Origin: Crossaster papposus
Taxonomy: Eukaryota; Echinodermata; Asteroidea; Velatida; Solasteridae
Direction of reading: 5' to 3'
DNA: 64,000 nucleotides
Assembly: GCA_037893245.1 (NCBI GenBank)
Contig: JBAIAA010000659.1
Span: forward strand, 310,001 to 374,000
Shown here: piece by piece, positions 45,201 to 54,400 of the stretch
Numbering within the stretch: position 1 is the stretch's first letter
Layout of the letters: every line of letters begins with the position of its first letter
Notes under the pieces: generated by a model
Seen by the model: the letters and a program-made list of their open reading frames with translations, nothing else
What the model was told of the DNA's origin: nothing
Databases searched by the model: none
Program-made: the position numbers and the translations under genes

Positions 45201-47002
45201 ATCGACCGTACACTTCATTAACAACAATGCGTATTCTCGCGGTCAGCATGGCGACACCGGCCTTGTTTCTTGTCTCTGATTGGTCAGTGGTGGCTGTTAG
45301 TTATCGCACCCTCTGGACTCAAAGGGGAATGAATTGTGTTGTGGTCAATGTTAAAAAAATTTATTCTTGCCCAACACTACACCAAAATATTTCCAAATTT
45401 CATTGTTGTACATGTATATAGTAACAAAATCTCCCACGTTACACCGAGAAAAAAAGGATTCATTTTATATTGCTGTAAAAAAATGAAGAAACACGTAAAT
45501 TCCCTGTACAAATAAACGGGTTGCATTGACGTCAAGCGTGCTACGCGTACGCGCTAATCGCACTAGTAGCACAACCGGGCTGAGCGGCCATAGGTCAAAC
45601 AAAGTGCAGACGGTACATGTACATTTATACCATGATTATATTACGTAACGACCTCATTGGGCACGCTGTCGTGAAGTGCGACGTGGTGTGACGTCATATG
45701 CATGAACTTTATTGAATGGAGGGCTTCCCCTTTGCCCGGCGGCGTGTGCATGCAATAAGTGGAACATCCTCCGACCATAACAATATAAGGTTGTTTCACG
45801 TTCCGCGACTATCTTGGATTCAGCGCAAAGAGGGGTACGCAACTTACCCGGATGATAGCGTGTTTATATGGGTGTTCCCCTCTCCTACATGTAGTAGGCC
45901 TACAGAGGGCGCTCTACTGAGCATGCGCAACTGGAACGTGAAACAACCTTATGGCAAGCTGCGCCCGGCCGGTGTGAAAGGTAATTCTGTCCCCCCTGGT
46001 AAATGTGTCCCCCCGGACAGACTTACCAGGCCGTGACCCGGTAAATCTGTCCAGGGGGACACATTTACCTAGGTATTTCTGTCCCCCTCCAGGTAATTCT
46101 GTCTCCCTGCCCAACGTTAAACGTGTCCCCCTGGTAAATTTGTCCCGTGCAACGTCACAAGTCTAGCACCCACTAGACGCAACAACCAGTGTAGTACAGG
46201 TTCACCCCTCCATGGTGCATTATTTGTGGCAGACTGTAGGATGTGTAGTGTCCTACAAATTACTGGTGGTCAAAAGTGCTGCCTTATTTCGTGCTGGGTA
46301 TCTAGAATCTGTACGCGTGCAAGAAGTCTAAAACTACTGATTACTGCTATTTTCCCTTTCGCGCAGAAACGTAGATCGGTTGATATAATTAATAAAGTTA
46401 TTTGTATTTGTATTTTTGTTTTGATAAATCGATGAAGGGAAGAGAATTCCAAATAATAAATACCATGTGGGCTTTTCATTGAAATAACATCAAAATAACC
46501 GCTTATGTGTGGAACATTGGGGGACACAATTACCTAGAGAGGGGACAGAATAAACTGGAGGGGGACAGAATTAACGTCTTCAGGGGGACACTTTTACCTA
46601 GGTAATTCTGTCCCCCCGGACAATTTTACCGGGGGACAGAATTACCTTCCACACCGGCCACCGATATGAGCCGATAGGCCCGACTGACTGACTAGACTTA
46701 CTGAAACATTTTAGCCTAAATATATAAGCTTCATAGTAAGAATCTTACCTGCTTACCCACTACAGTCTTGCTAAGATTTTGCTGTAAATTACACACCATC
46801 AAAGTTTTAACTGTTAATAATTTTTCAAGGAGTTATTAAAGTCCAAACTTACCTTGCTCTCTGCTTGAACTTGAAGCATCTGCACAGAAAAAAGTTTGCA
46901 GCTAGCTGTGATAACGAGCGCCCTCTGCCGGTGATCACCTTTGCGCACGTTCGCGCAAGCTAGGGCCGTTTTTCTAACAGTAACATCAATAGGCTCCATC
47001 AT
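32747..47002 (-). CDS. HIT-like (GalT/HIT superfamily) domain protein with N-terminal membrane anchor and Gln-rich tail, 12 exons
   Basis: Exons in order: 47002-46853, 43830-43648, 43116-43007, 41911-41773, 40914-40754, 40034-39864, 39245-39115, 38516-38434, 37085-36964, 35673-35595, 35404-35294, 33286-32747. All phases join; about 606 residues from the Met in exon 2 (MAGSRMNKRLF), or about 656 from the upstream Met. A hydrophobic segment (about residues 8-30, LFLIFAIFLVICCLGWMRLL) after basic residues suggests a signal anchor, placing the rest in the ER/Golgi lumen or outside. CDFC ends exon 5. Exon 7 has PHLIWDNLPKASASQ then IHPHAHIML, the histidine triad, at about H282-H284-H286. Later blocks (LGNASALAYLTPRKDNDIMI, AMELFA) fit the galactose-1-phosphate uridylyltransferase/HIT fold. 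I know of no named gene for it; substrate unknown. Confidence 0.82.
33433..33726. mobile_element. TTAA-type MITE, family B copy 2
   Basis: It has the same ends as the copy at 10827-11110 (CACGTTGACTGCCG at the left; CGGCAGTCAACAGGTTAA at the right, two bases off). The left TTAA is mutated. The interior including the CTACGAGTAT palindromes is nearly identical to copy 1. Confidence 0.85.
34080..35232. mobile_element. Foldback-type element with inverted ends and an inner hairpin
   Basis: ATTCCTATTGGTCGAGAGCC at the left (with CATTCATAAATACC before it) mirrors GGCTCTCGACCAATAGGAAT on the right. Inside, 34991-35155 is a near-perfect hairpin with arms of about 75 bp around CTCGCCTTCGGCTCG. The remaining interior is AT-rich and non-coding. 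Confidence 0.75.
35700..36963. other. Intron of the HIT-like gene, unassigned
   Basis: Between exons 35595-35673 and 36964-37085. TGTGTGTCTGTCTGTTTGTG-like simple repeats lie at 35715-35745 and 35940-35970. A pair of inverted phrases at 36265-36310 and 36405-36455 (GAAGACGTGAAAACCTTTTG and its complement) suggests a small foldback of about 195 bp. Nothing coding is seen. Confidence 0.5.
37219..37416 (+). mobile_element. piggyBac-type MITE, family A copy 6
   Basis: It begins TTAACCAGTTTGCGCCGGGA and contains ACGAACCTCGATCCGAGACG, the phrase GTTCAGGCTGGCATCTGTGG and GTCATCCGACACGAACTGGT. The right TTAA is lost. Confidence 0.85.
38015..38128 (-). repeat. tRNA-derived SINE
   Basis: In reverse complement it reads TTAGCTCAGTTGGTAGAGCG (box A) and GGTTCAAATCCC (box B), preceded by GACAGTTTGGGAGACCGCCA. 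This is the same family as 30840-30930 and 42165-42270. Confidence 0.8.
38145..38389. mobile_element. MITE of the 'AATTGGCC/GCTTAGCA' family, best copy
   Basis: The left end GGGGCCAATTTCATAGACCT mirrors the right end AGCTCTATGAAATTGGCCCC. The inner arms repeat GCTTAGCA and its complement. It is 245 bp and abuts the SINE to its left. Confidence 0.9.
39115..40914 (-). CDS. Catalytic-core exons of the HIT-like protein (CxxC and HxHxH)
   Basis: Exons 40914-40754, 40034-39864 and 39245-39115. The first ends in KNCDFCDYK, a CxxC likely to bind zinc as in GalT/HIT-like relatives. The second reads FGRIESDLSATAANAFKIDG then FHALVILKNQHDPRVITEEQ. The third carries QIHPHAHIML. GalT enzymes use HPHxQ, whereas here the third position is His as in classical HIT hydrolases, so nucleotide-sugar transfer should not be assumed. 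The acceptor of the 40034 exon is preceded on the sense strand by a run of about 18 C. Confidence 0.85.
41447..41727. mobile_element. AAAGGTAGGATACACC family MITE
   Basis: It starts AAAGGTAGGATACACCATTT and ends GATGTATCCTACCTT, an inverted repeat. The interior phrases GTAGGCATCCAGCAGAATAA and CATCCTGTAATTGT are shared with 25815-26337. It lies just downstream, on the host strand, of exon 41773-41911. Confidence 0.85.
42165..42270 (-). repeat. tRNA-derived SINE
   Basis: Third copy of the SINE family. The reverse complement has ATAGCTGAGTTGGTAGAGCA and a box-B-like CGCAGGTTTGGG region. The adjacent 41930-42120 and 42290-42420 carry a loosely repeated phrase, CTGCTAAATCCAACAGAGTC. Confidence 0.7.
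42820..42985 (-). repeat. SINE-like fragment
   Basis: The sequence GTGGCATGCCCAAGGACACA, the phrase GGATGCCAGTCCATCGAAGG and TTCAAACCCCCGACC read, in reverse, like the body and box B of a tRNA-derived SINE with a conserved core. Assignment is by resemblance only. Confidence 0.5.
44067..44483. mobile_element. TTAA-flanked element with telomere-like ends, copy 1
   Basis: TTAACCCTAAC at the left and GTTAGGGTTAA at the right form perfect 11-bp inverted ends including TTAA. The interior is a loose array of GAGGATTTTTGAGGATTGAG units. It has no coding capacity. A second copy is at 61972-62407 and a solo end at about 1672-1697. Confidence 0.85.
44490..45030. other. Intron 1 of the HIT-like gene, unassigned part
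   Basis: A loose repeat at 44850-45000 uses GAGTTGGT / AGGTGCCGACT phrases (about 20-25 bp period, diverged). Otherwise I see nothing. Confidence 0.5.
45034..45186. repeat. Dispersed repeat shared with 48553-48692
   Basis: Phrases such as CATGACGTCACAAAGGAACG, the block GAGCCGTCCATA and CGAAGTTCCCGGATGT recur in the same order and orientation near 48553-48692, about 85 percent similar by eye. Confidence 0.8.
45784..45952. mobile_element. 169-bp element with perfect 20-bp inverted ends
   Basis: ATAAGGTTGTTTCACGTTCC and its exact complement bound an interior with ACTATCTTGGATTCAGCGCA. It is a candidate MITE. No clear target duplication. Confidence 0.8.
45967..46659. mobile_element. 693-bp inverted-repeat element built from GGTAATTCTGTCCCC motifs
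   Basis: The left end GGCCGGTGTG then AAAGGTAATTCTGTCCCCC mirrors the right end GGGGGACAGAATTACCTTCC then ACACCGGCC. Inside both flanks the motif GGTAA(A/T)T(G/C)TGTCCCC occurs many times in both orientations. The core (46160-46510) is ordinary non-coding DNA. Confidence 0.85.
46853..47002 (-). CDS. Probable first exon of the HIT-like gene
   Basis: The donor AAG then GTAAGT at 46852 joins in frame to the exon at 43830. The frame is open from an ATG at 47002. Whether translation starts here or at the Met in the next exon is uncertain. The second choice puts the membrane segment about 8 residues from the N terminus, which is more usual for a signal anchor. Confidence 0.5.
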
Positions 47003-47348
47003 GCATCATTTGCCAAACTGAATTAACTAAGCCAAAACGGAGACGAAGCTGGGGCTTGGAAAACGGCTTAATAGACAGCGCACGTGGCCGTACGTACTAC
47101 TAGCGCGCCGAAGTCTGTTTTTGCAAAAACGTACTTGCTTCTGAAAAGTTTGTTCCATGGAGGAATTCTTATCAATTTTCACGAAATAGTTTCGTTCTAT
47201 TTCGCTGAGAATGGACTGACTGTTTTGCTAGGAGCAGTTTGACGTCACTGGACAGGTCTGCGGTCGATGACACGATGTAAAACTCTCGAAAATAATAGAT
47301 TTTTAGTCTAGTTTTTACAGCCAGAGATCGTACTGTAGTCCAGGGCCG

Positions 47349-47405
47349 AGGGGGGGGGGGGGGGGGGGGGGGGCGGGGGGGCGGAGGGGGGGGGGCGGAG
47401 GGGGG
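47349..47405. promoter_or_regulatory. Long G-run, G-quadruplex candidate
   Basis: About 30 uninterrupted G followed by GCGGGGGGGCGGAGGGGGGG-type repeats, some 350 bp upstream of the HIT-like first exon. The plus strand could form G-quadruplexes. A regulatory role is inferred only from position. Confidence 0.4.
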
Positions 47406-48128
47406 ACCCAAGAAAGTGCGCCACCAATGTTGAAATGTATCTCATTCGTTCTTCCACGCTTATGCATGAGCCACACATCTCACACAGTAAATACGTACAG
47501 ATCGCTACCGCGAAGCGCACCATTGAAACACGTACAGATTTGCTCCGTGATCGCTCTCCGCATTTAGTGATTCATACAACGTCCGCAAAGCCAGGTACGC
47601 AGGCACGATCTACACGGATTTTGTTTGGGGCGATGTCATTTTCTGCCATTTTCGTTCGAAAACAACACGATAAAACGCAAGGGGGTCACAGGCAGATTTT
47701 TTTAAAAATTCAGTATATCACTGCGACATCCTTTTTTAACGTATCCATGGAAAAAAATGAGTGGGGTCAAAGCACGATTTTTCACAATTTATCGATTATT
47801 ATTGCCCTTTTTAGGGGAGGTATTTGTTAACGTCGTTTGAGTATTTGTGCACAATCTCCACGCGCATCAACGGTACGTCAACGCTCAATTTTTTCGACTG
47901 TTTTTTTCATTTTCAATACAATTTGTGTCATTGGATGATAAACATTAAGGTAAATAACAACCTTGTACAACTACAAAAGACAAGATGTTAAGATTGGATG
48001 CCAAAAACTCTTTATTTTTCGAGTGAGAAAATTGTTCCCCCCTATTTTGAGAATGGACGGTACCACAGCGTTTCGCAATCACAGCCTCGAAGGGCCCCCC
48101 CTCCGCCCCCCCCCTGCTGTAGTCGATC

Positions 48129-48895
48129 GTTATTATAACACCTCACTCACAGATTCTGTGTCTTGATTGGCCGAGAGCGCGTCACGTGTCACTTGCTATT
48201 TTTACTATTTTTTACTTGCGCTCCAAAAAGACTATACCACGCAGCCTCGTTCTGAAAAAGTTCTATGCGCATAGCAACACACGTACTATGCGCATAGCAA
48301 CGAAAGCGTGACTGAAACCCAGACGTGTGTTTCGGTGCATTGCGTAAACATTGCTCTATCACCCTCGCACCCGGTACCGTTCATCAAGGCAACAAAGTAC
48401 ACGTATGATCGAGAAAAAGGGAACGAAGATACAAATAGTCGGGTGCCCTTTCAAAACGCAAATTCAACGTACAATTCTTTCGTAAACAACGCACTGCTTG
48501 CACGTAGGTTGACACTGAATTCAGAGATTTTTTGTCATTACTACTATTCTCGCGGTCGGCATGACGTCACGAAGGGGCGAGCCGTCCATAACAACATGCG
48601 TTTAACCTCAAATTTTCCCCTTTGCGCTAAGTGCATAAACAATGGGAAGACAAACGAAGTTCCCGGATGTTCGACCGCGAGAATACTTTCAGGAAGCTTA
48701 AATTGTGCAGAATCTGTGAGTGAGGTGTTATAACAAATATTGACTGCTTTATTTCGCGGTATAGTAAAACTAGCCTCCCTCGGTGATCCATGGAGCATTC
48801 TATTTTCCCTCGGCTTCGCCTCGGGAAAATAGAATGCTCCATGGATCACCGAGGGAGGCTAGTTTTACTATACCACTCAAAGCAGTCAATATTTG
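48129..48895. mobile_element. Foldback element pair: inverted ends plus a perfect hairpin
   Basis: TATAACACCTCACTCACAGA at 48134 mirrors TCTGTGAGTGAGGTGTTATA at about 48713-48732. Immediately next, 48734-48895 is a hairpin: CAAATATTGACTGCTTT, then GTATAGTAAAAC and CTAGCCTCCCTCGGTGATCC pair with their complements around TCGGCTTCGCCTC, with only one short mismatched spot. The left end carries TTGGCCGAGAGCGCGTCACG, similar to the end of the element at 34080. Confidence 0.85.
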
Positions 48896-49736
48896 TATAC
48901 TAGTTCTCTTTCTTGCAAGTTGCACCTCACTGTCTGCAGACAGGCTGCAGTTGCACATCTGCACGAATCTGCGAATAGCTAGTTGCACATGCGCCCGGTT
49001 CCCACACAGTTGTTGTTGTTGTTGTTGTTTGGATGGCACCTTTGGCATTCGTTGTGCCCTGTGTGCCATGATCATGCAGGTCTACATCAAAATCGTCACT
49101 AGGCGTTGATCATGTGCGTTGTCGATCTAAATAGCTGGTCACGCCTTACTGAAGAGGTCGTTAAATCATGCAAAAGTAGAGGTTAACAAAAAGAGTCGAT
49201 GGAAAAATGTGATACTATATGTGTTACTATCAGAATTTCAAGCGGATCAAGACAAGTACTACCGATATATACAGGAAGGTTTTATGGAGGGAGTGAGCAT
49301 AGACAAACCTCCACACACACGGCACCGCACACATTATTGCTCCCGCAAGGCCGGCCGTTTCCCTTGCAATTTAAAGGCCCGGGCCCCGCCGGTATTTTCA
49401 CAGGACCACATCCGGGTGACGAGAAAGGCAATACAGTGTATCTGGCCGATCATCTATGCTCCCTCCCTCTTACGTGTGCAATACCAAACAGGAACAGGAG
49501 GCATTACTATGAGCAATTCAGACTAGATATTAACTTTACAATCAAAAATTTCCACACAGTACCGTCAGGCAACATAAGGATGTTGGGCGCGATAAGTCAA
49601 ACTGCGCAATATTTAAATCGCGCTGATGTCCCTATTGCGCCGATGTTTAATCGCACCGATGTCTTGATTGCACTGATGTCCCGATAGCCAAACATCTTTC
49701 TCATGACATGACATTTCTCATATTTGGCATGTAGGG

Positions 49737-49896
49737 GTTCTGGCCAATAGTACCAGAAAAGTACACCCACGCATTTCCGGCCTTGCTCGCTGCTGACAGA
49801 CATTTCCGGCCTTGCTCGTGGCGTGTTTATTCGTCATCCGTTTTGAATCTGAAAAAACTTTGCATTTTTATACGTCATCCTGCACAAACTGGTTAA
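49737..49896 (+). mobile_element. piggyBac-type MITE, family A copy 7, left end missing
   Basis: It contains ACACCCACGCATTTCCGGCC, the phrase GCTCGCTGCTGACAGACATT and CGTCATCCTGCACAAACTGG then TTAA (49893-49896). The first 45 bp or so of the family consensus are absent. Confidence 0.85.
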
Positions 49897-50792
49897 CCTC
49901 TAAAATGTTGATTCTGCTCCCCTTAAATCATGTTTACAAGTTTAAATTTCTTAATTTCCTGCCCTCTCATACACAGTACATTGTATTTGATAATATTAGT
50001 TATCGTGCTTTTTTTCAGTCAGTCCCTGCCCGATTCCATGGGTTTGCCTAGAATATTCTTCTAGGGTTTTCCTTTTACCACTAAAAACTGCCGTTTCTAC
50101 ATTTAATTGTCTTCCTTTTACAGATTTTCTCTGGTTTGCCAGCTACATGCCCAGGGGCACTTTTGCGGAATCTTTGGTTAACAAAATGAATAAACACATT
50201 GTTTACGTGAAGGAAAAACCTAATATAAGAATTTACACATCAATTCTATCTTATACAACTGGTCCCCACCGAAAAAAAATCTTGAGTGTCACAATAGGTG
50301 CCCAAACATTGCCATAAATTAGTAAGGCCAAATAAATAAAAAAAACATGTTTAGCGTCATGCCTTTTTTTTAAAGGAAGGAGAAGGCCCTTTTTCTTTCT
50401 TTTTAAAAATTGCCGCCTGACACATTTTAATGCTAGTCATGTAGTGAACATGGTTCACCCACGATTAAAAATCAAAATTCATGAGGGACGATCATATATG
50501 CATCGTACACATCACACCCTAGCCTTCCTAGAAAAAAATTTTTCCAGAGCATGTACACATTGATGCGAAAGTCTAAAATACGATCTTAAAATTGTATTAT
50601 CTTTTTAATTTTTAATTTAATTTTTTATTTTATTTTCAAAACAATGATAAAATTTATAATTTTGTTTAAAAAGAAAAGAAAAAAGGAGGCGGCCCCCAAA
50701 AAGGAAGCGGGCGGTGACGCTAAACATGTTGTTGTTTTTATTTGGACTAAGGATGAAGATATAAACTCATCTTTGTTACTCTCCCCCTTCAG

Positions 50793-51469
50793 AAAAACAG
50801 CGGCAACCTGACAATGGCTTCTTCCAAGCGCAAGCTGATGCTGAATGACAAGAGCTTTCTCCTGGAAAAGATCCACCGCATCGAGGAACGCCAACACTGG
50901 TTGATGAGTAGGATTCAGGATATCTCAGCCTCGGTACGTGCCAGCTGTAGTCGGCGGAGTTGATCGGGGGGGGGGGGGAGGGACATGCCATCATTTCATC
51001 CCATTTATAATAATAATGTTTGTGCTTATATAGCACTTTATACTCCTACAATACGCCTTATTCTCATCTAGGGGGTCAGGTTGGCGTAGCGGTTCTTTCC
51101 TCGCCTTCCAGAACTATGACCAGGGTTCGAATTTGGCCTGGGCCAATATGTGGATATACTCTTTCTGAACAAATTGGGAAATGCCTAATATATCTGACTG
51201 TTATTTTATCCACAGTAGCCCCTTTCCTGTTTTTCTTTGAGATCGACAAGAACCTTTTCCCACCTGTGTACCTTTTTAAAACTGTATTCCTTTTTCACAC
51301 TAACCATTTTGTTGTAATTCTCGGCAGAATGTTGCTCAAGCGAGGAAACTAATGGAAGAAACAGACAGGAAGAAGTTTCAAAAACTGTACAAGCAAGTCA
51401 ACATTGCCCTGGAGACCAGCTTGGACAGATTGATGAAACTCACTGCCACCTTCCCATCATCGGAAAATG
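50793..51469 (+). CDS. Tudor protein exons 1-2 (helical N-terminal part)
   Basis: Exon 50793-50933 follows a CCCCCTTCAG acceptor and has ATG at 50814 (MASSKRKLMLNDKSFLLEKI). Exon 51328-51469 reads NVAQARKLMEETDRKKFQKL and on to LDRLMKLTATFPSSEN. Both are charged and helical, probably coiled coil. If 50814 is the start, the first 21 bases of the exon are 5' UTR. Confidence 0.75.
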
Positions 51470-54400
51470 GTGAGAAATCTTGAATAATGCAGACATGCAA
51501 CTTTTCCACGGATCTGCAGATTTCGGCATTTTAACCCTTGCTCTATGAGAGTTGTTTATTGCAAGTCGGTGGTATGTGCCAATGCACTGCCAGAAATTGT
51601 CCTCAAGATTGGTGATTCCACAATTTCTCCTTCCCCTTCAGTCAGGAATCTAGGAGTCATTTTTGATTCTTCAATGTCTATGTCCCCTCACATAACTTCT
51701 GTCTGCAAATCTCTCAACTTCCATTTACGCAACCTTCATCGCATCCGAAAGTTCATTGATCTCAACACCTGTATTCATACAGTCCGTTCCCTCATCATTT
51801 CTCGCCTGGATTATTGTAATTCGTTACTGTATGGTGTCAATCAGGGTGAGATCAACAGACTACAAACACTCCAAAATCGTGCCGCTAGGCTTGTTTATTC
51901 TGTTGATCGATTCCATGACGCCTTCGCATCTCATTACGCAACTACACTGGCTACCAATGAATTACCGCATACTTTTCAAATTACTTCTGGTTGTGTTCAA
52001 ATCCCAACGCGGTTCATCACCCTCTTACCTCACAGACCTATTATTCTCACATCAGTCTGGTCGGGAGGGGCTTAGATCTTCATTAGATAAATCCCGTTTG
52101 CAGGTTACAACACACACACAAGCTACAGGCGACAAAGCGTTCTCCATCGCAGGTCCTAAAGAATGGAACAAAATCCCACGCTATATCCGAGACTCGCCTT
52201 CAGTTCAGATTTTCAAGAAGGGCCTCAAAACTCACCTGTTTTCCAAAACCCATTAGTAATATGTGCTATACCAGGTTGTTGACCTTGTATTTATTGTTAT
52301 TGTTTTTGGTTTTGTTTTTTCCTTCTTTGTAAAGCGCTTTGATCTTGGTAAAAGCGCTATATAAATACCTGTATTATTATTATTATTATTATTATTTGTG
52401 TGCATTGGAGGGTTATTTGCAGTACCAGACAATTTGCGTGTGGAATTTGAATAATATCTGGTACACTGACTTGTTCACACAGCTTGACACAGTTTACATT
52501 TAAATTCTCCAGACCAAAGAAACTGTTGCTATATCACGTGATTCGGGGCAAGCCTTACGCTAGCAACCCCCAGCTCAGGAATGGTCTGGTGTCTTTGTAC
52601 CATTCTCAACCATTGTGAACAATGTATTTGTGCTGAGCGTCTCTAACGTACATGTAACTATGCAAGAGCTTGCCCCGAATCACATGATATAGCAACAGTG
52701 TATTTGGTCTGGATAATTTAAAGTCAAACTGTGCCAAGCTGTGTGTTCTTGTATCGTATTACGATCGAGAATCGAAACACAAAAGAGACCAAAGGATCCT
52801 CGAAGGACAGTTTGCTTGTCCGAATTCGTTCCTCGATCGTTGGGGCAAGCGCTAAGTAATAGGGTTAGGGTATAGTAAAGGAATAAAGGAAAACACAATA
52901 TCGATCCTCGGTCGTTATGTGGTTCCCGACTGTGTGAACAAGTCAGTGTACCAGATATTATTTAAATTCCACACGCAAATGGTCAATTGGTACTGTAGTG
53001 CATTGGGGCACTACTGTTTATCAGTAACAGCAATAACTTGGCATATGGCTTTGCTTATCAGTGTAATACACTCTGTACTCACAGCATGACCATTTTGTTG
53101 TAATTATGTGGGGTGTCGTGGCCGGGCGGTTAAGAACCCGGTTTTCTGTTCCACAGAGCGTGAGTTCGAGTCCCGGTGTCGACACGTGTGTCCTTAAGCA
53201 AGGCAATTAAACCACTATTGCTTCGTCCTTCGGATGGGACGTAAAGCTGGAGGTCACGTGTGTTGTGTAATACACGTAAAAGAACCCAGTAACACTTATC
53301 GCTAAGAGGAGGGGTTTGCCCCGGTGTTCCTGGCAGTGCCTCGGAATAGGCAACTAGATTGATGGCGCTTTACAAATGCAGATTGGATTGGATTGGATGA
53401 CCAAGTTGACCTCCAGTGTCATTTGGCATTCCTTGGAGTGCATTGGAGGACAATGCGATAAACATAGGTAGTTTTTGGGGCGAATATTGAAGTGCATTGC
53501 AGTGTAAACATGAGCAAAGGTAACCACAACAAAATGCTTTCAGCTTGTTTCACACTGGCACCCACGGAGTCTTGCGCACACATTTAATATACAGACTCGA
53601 TTATAATACAAGAGAGGAACAAATTGGGAGAAAAAGTAATTTTTGTTTGTCTCTAAATTGCACGCTTCCCTTTTCTGCAGACAATGATGAGAGCGATTCT
53701 AGCTCCAGCACGGAGTGTCACCCGGACTCTGCATCTAGCATCCACGACGATAACGTCTCGGTCTTTAGTAGCATCAGCACCACTACAGTCTCTTCATCGG
53801 GGTCCCTGGGAAGACCCCATGTGTCAAAAACCAAAAGTAATTTACCTAAAGATTTGCCCAGACAGCCACCAAAAAGTGAAAATCAAACTGATTCATGCCT
53901 TGCTGAAACTGAGCAGTGCGAACAGGGACGTGGTCCCAACCCTGGTTCCCCCACAGAAAGACGTCACAACATGGGCTGTAGGACACAGAACATCCAGGAC
54001 AGGATGATTCAACGGGAACAGACACGAAGTCCTCCTGGACTACACACACAGCCGAATGCTTCAGCAAGTACCAACAAAAAAGTAGAACAGTCGACGAGGA
54101 ACAGAGAAATCCCCACTGGCTGTAATCCTGTGCCACATGAACCAAACACAAGCGAGTTGAGTAGCTGCCACGACAGCCACAAGAAGGCTTTTTCGCCAGG
54201 TTCAGGGGATGCTAGCTCTGGAGACATTAAACAAATGCCTCTGGGACCAGCTCCATGCAAGGCTCCCTCGAGTACCACTCGGCCAGCCCAAGCATCTCTC
54301 AATCTACCAAACTTTTCTTCTACCCGGTCCCACCCTCTTCCTTACAATCACATCGACAAGGACAAACAGACGGCAGTCATTAGGCCGATGGATTTGACGT

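Larger units (their letters stand above)
47003..50792. other. Divergent intergenic region (HIT-like gene and Tudor gene starts)
   Basis: The two genes point away from each other, so promoters should lie here. Contents: a run of Gs at 47350-47400, foldback elements at 48129-48895, a (TTG)n run at 49012-49028, and a truncated MITE at 49737-49896. Open frames at 49199-49687 and 50625-50897 show no recognisable domain and I do not call them genes. A 5' non-coding Tudor exon may be present but I cannot place it. Confidence 0.5.

Noticed and set aside
49199-49687. 162-codon plus-strand frame as an upstream gene
   Set aside because: No domain, no supporting splice sites, composition like surrounding intergenic DNA. 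An unseen Tudor 5' exon here cannot be excluded.
50793-51469. A RING or MYND finger at the start of the Tudor protein
   Set aside because: I looked for closely spaced Cys/His pairs typical of RNF17 or TDRD1 starts and found none in these exons, so I give no gene symbol.
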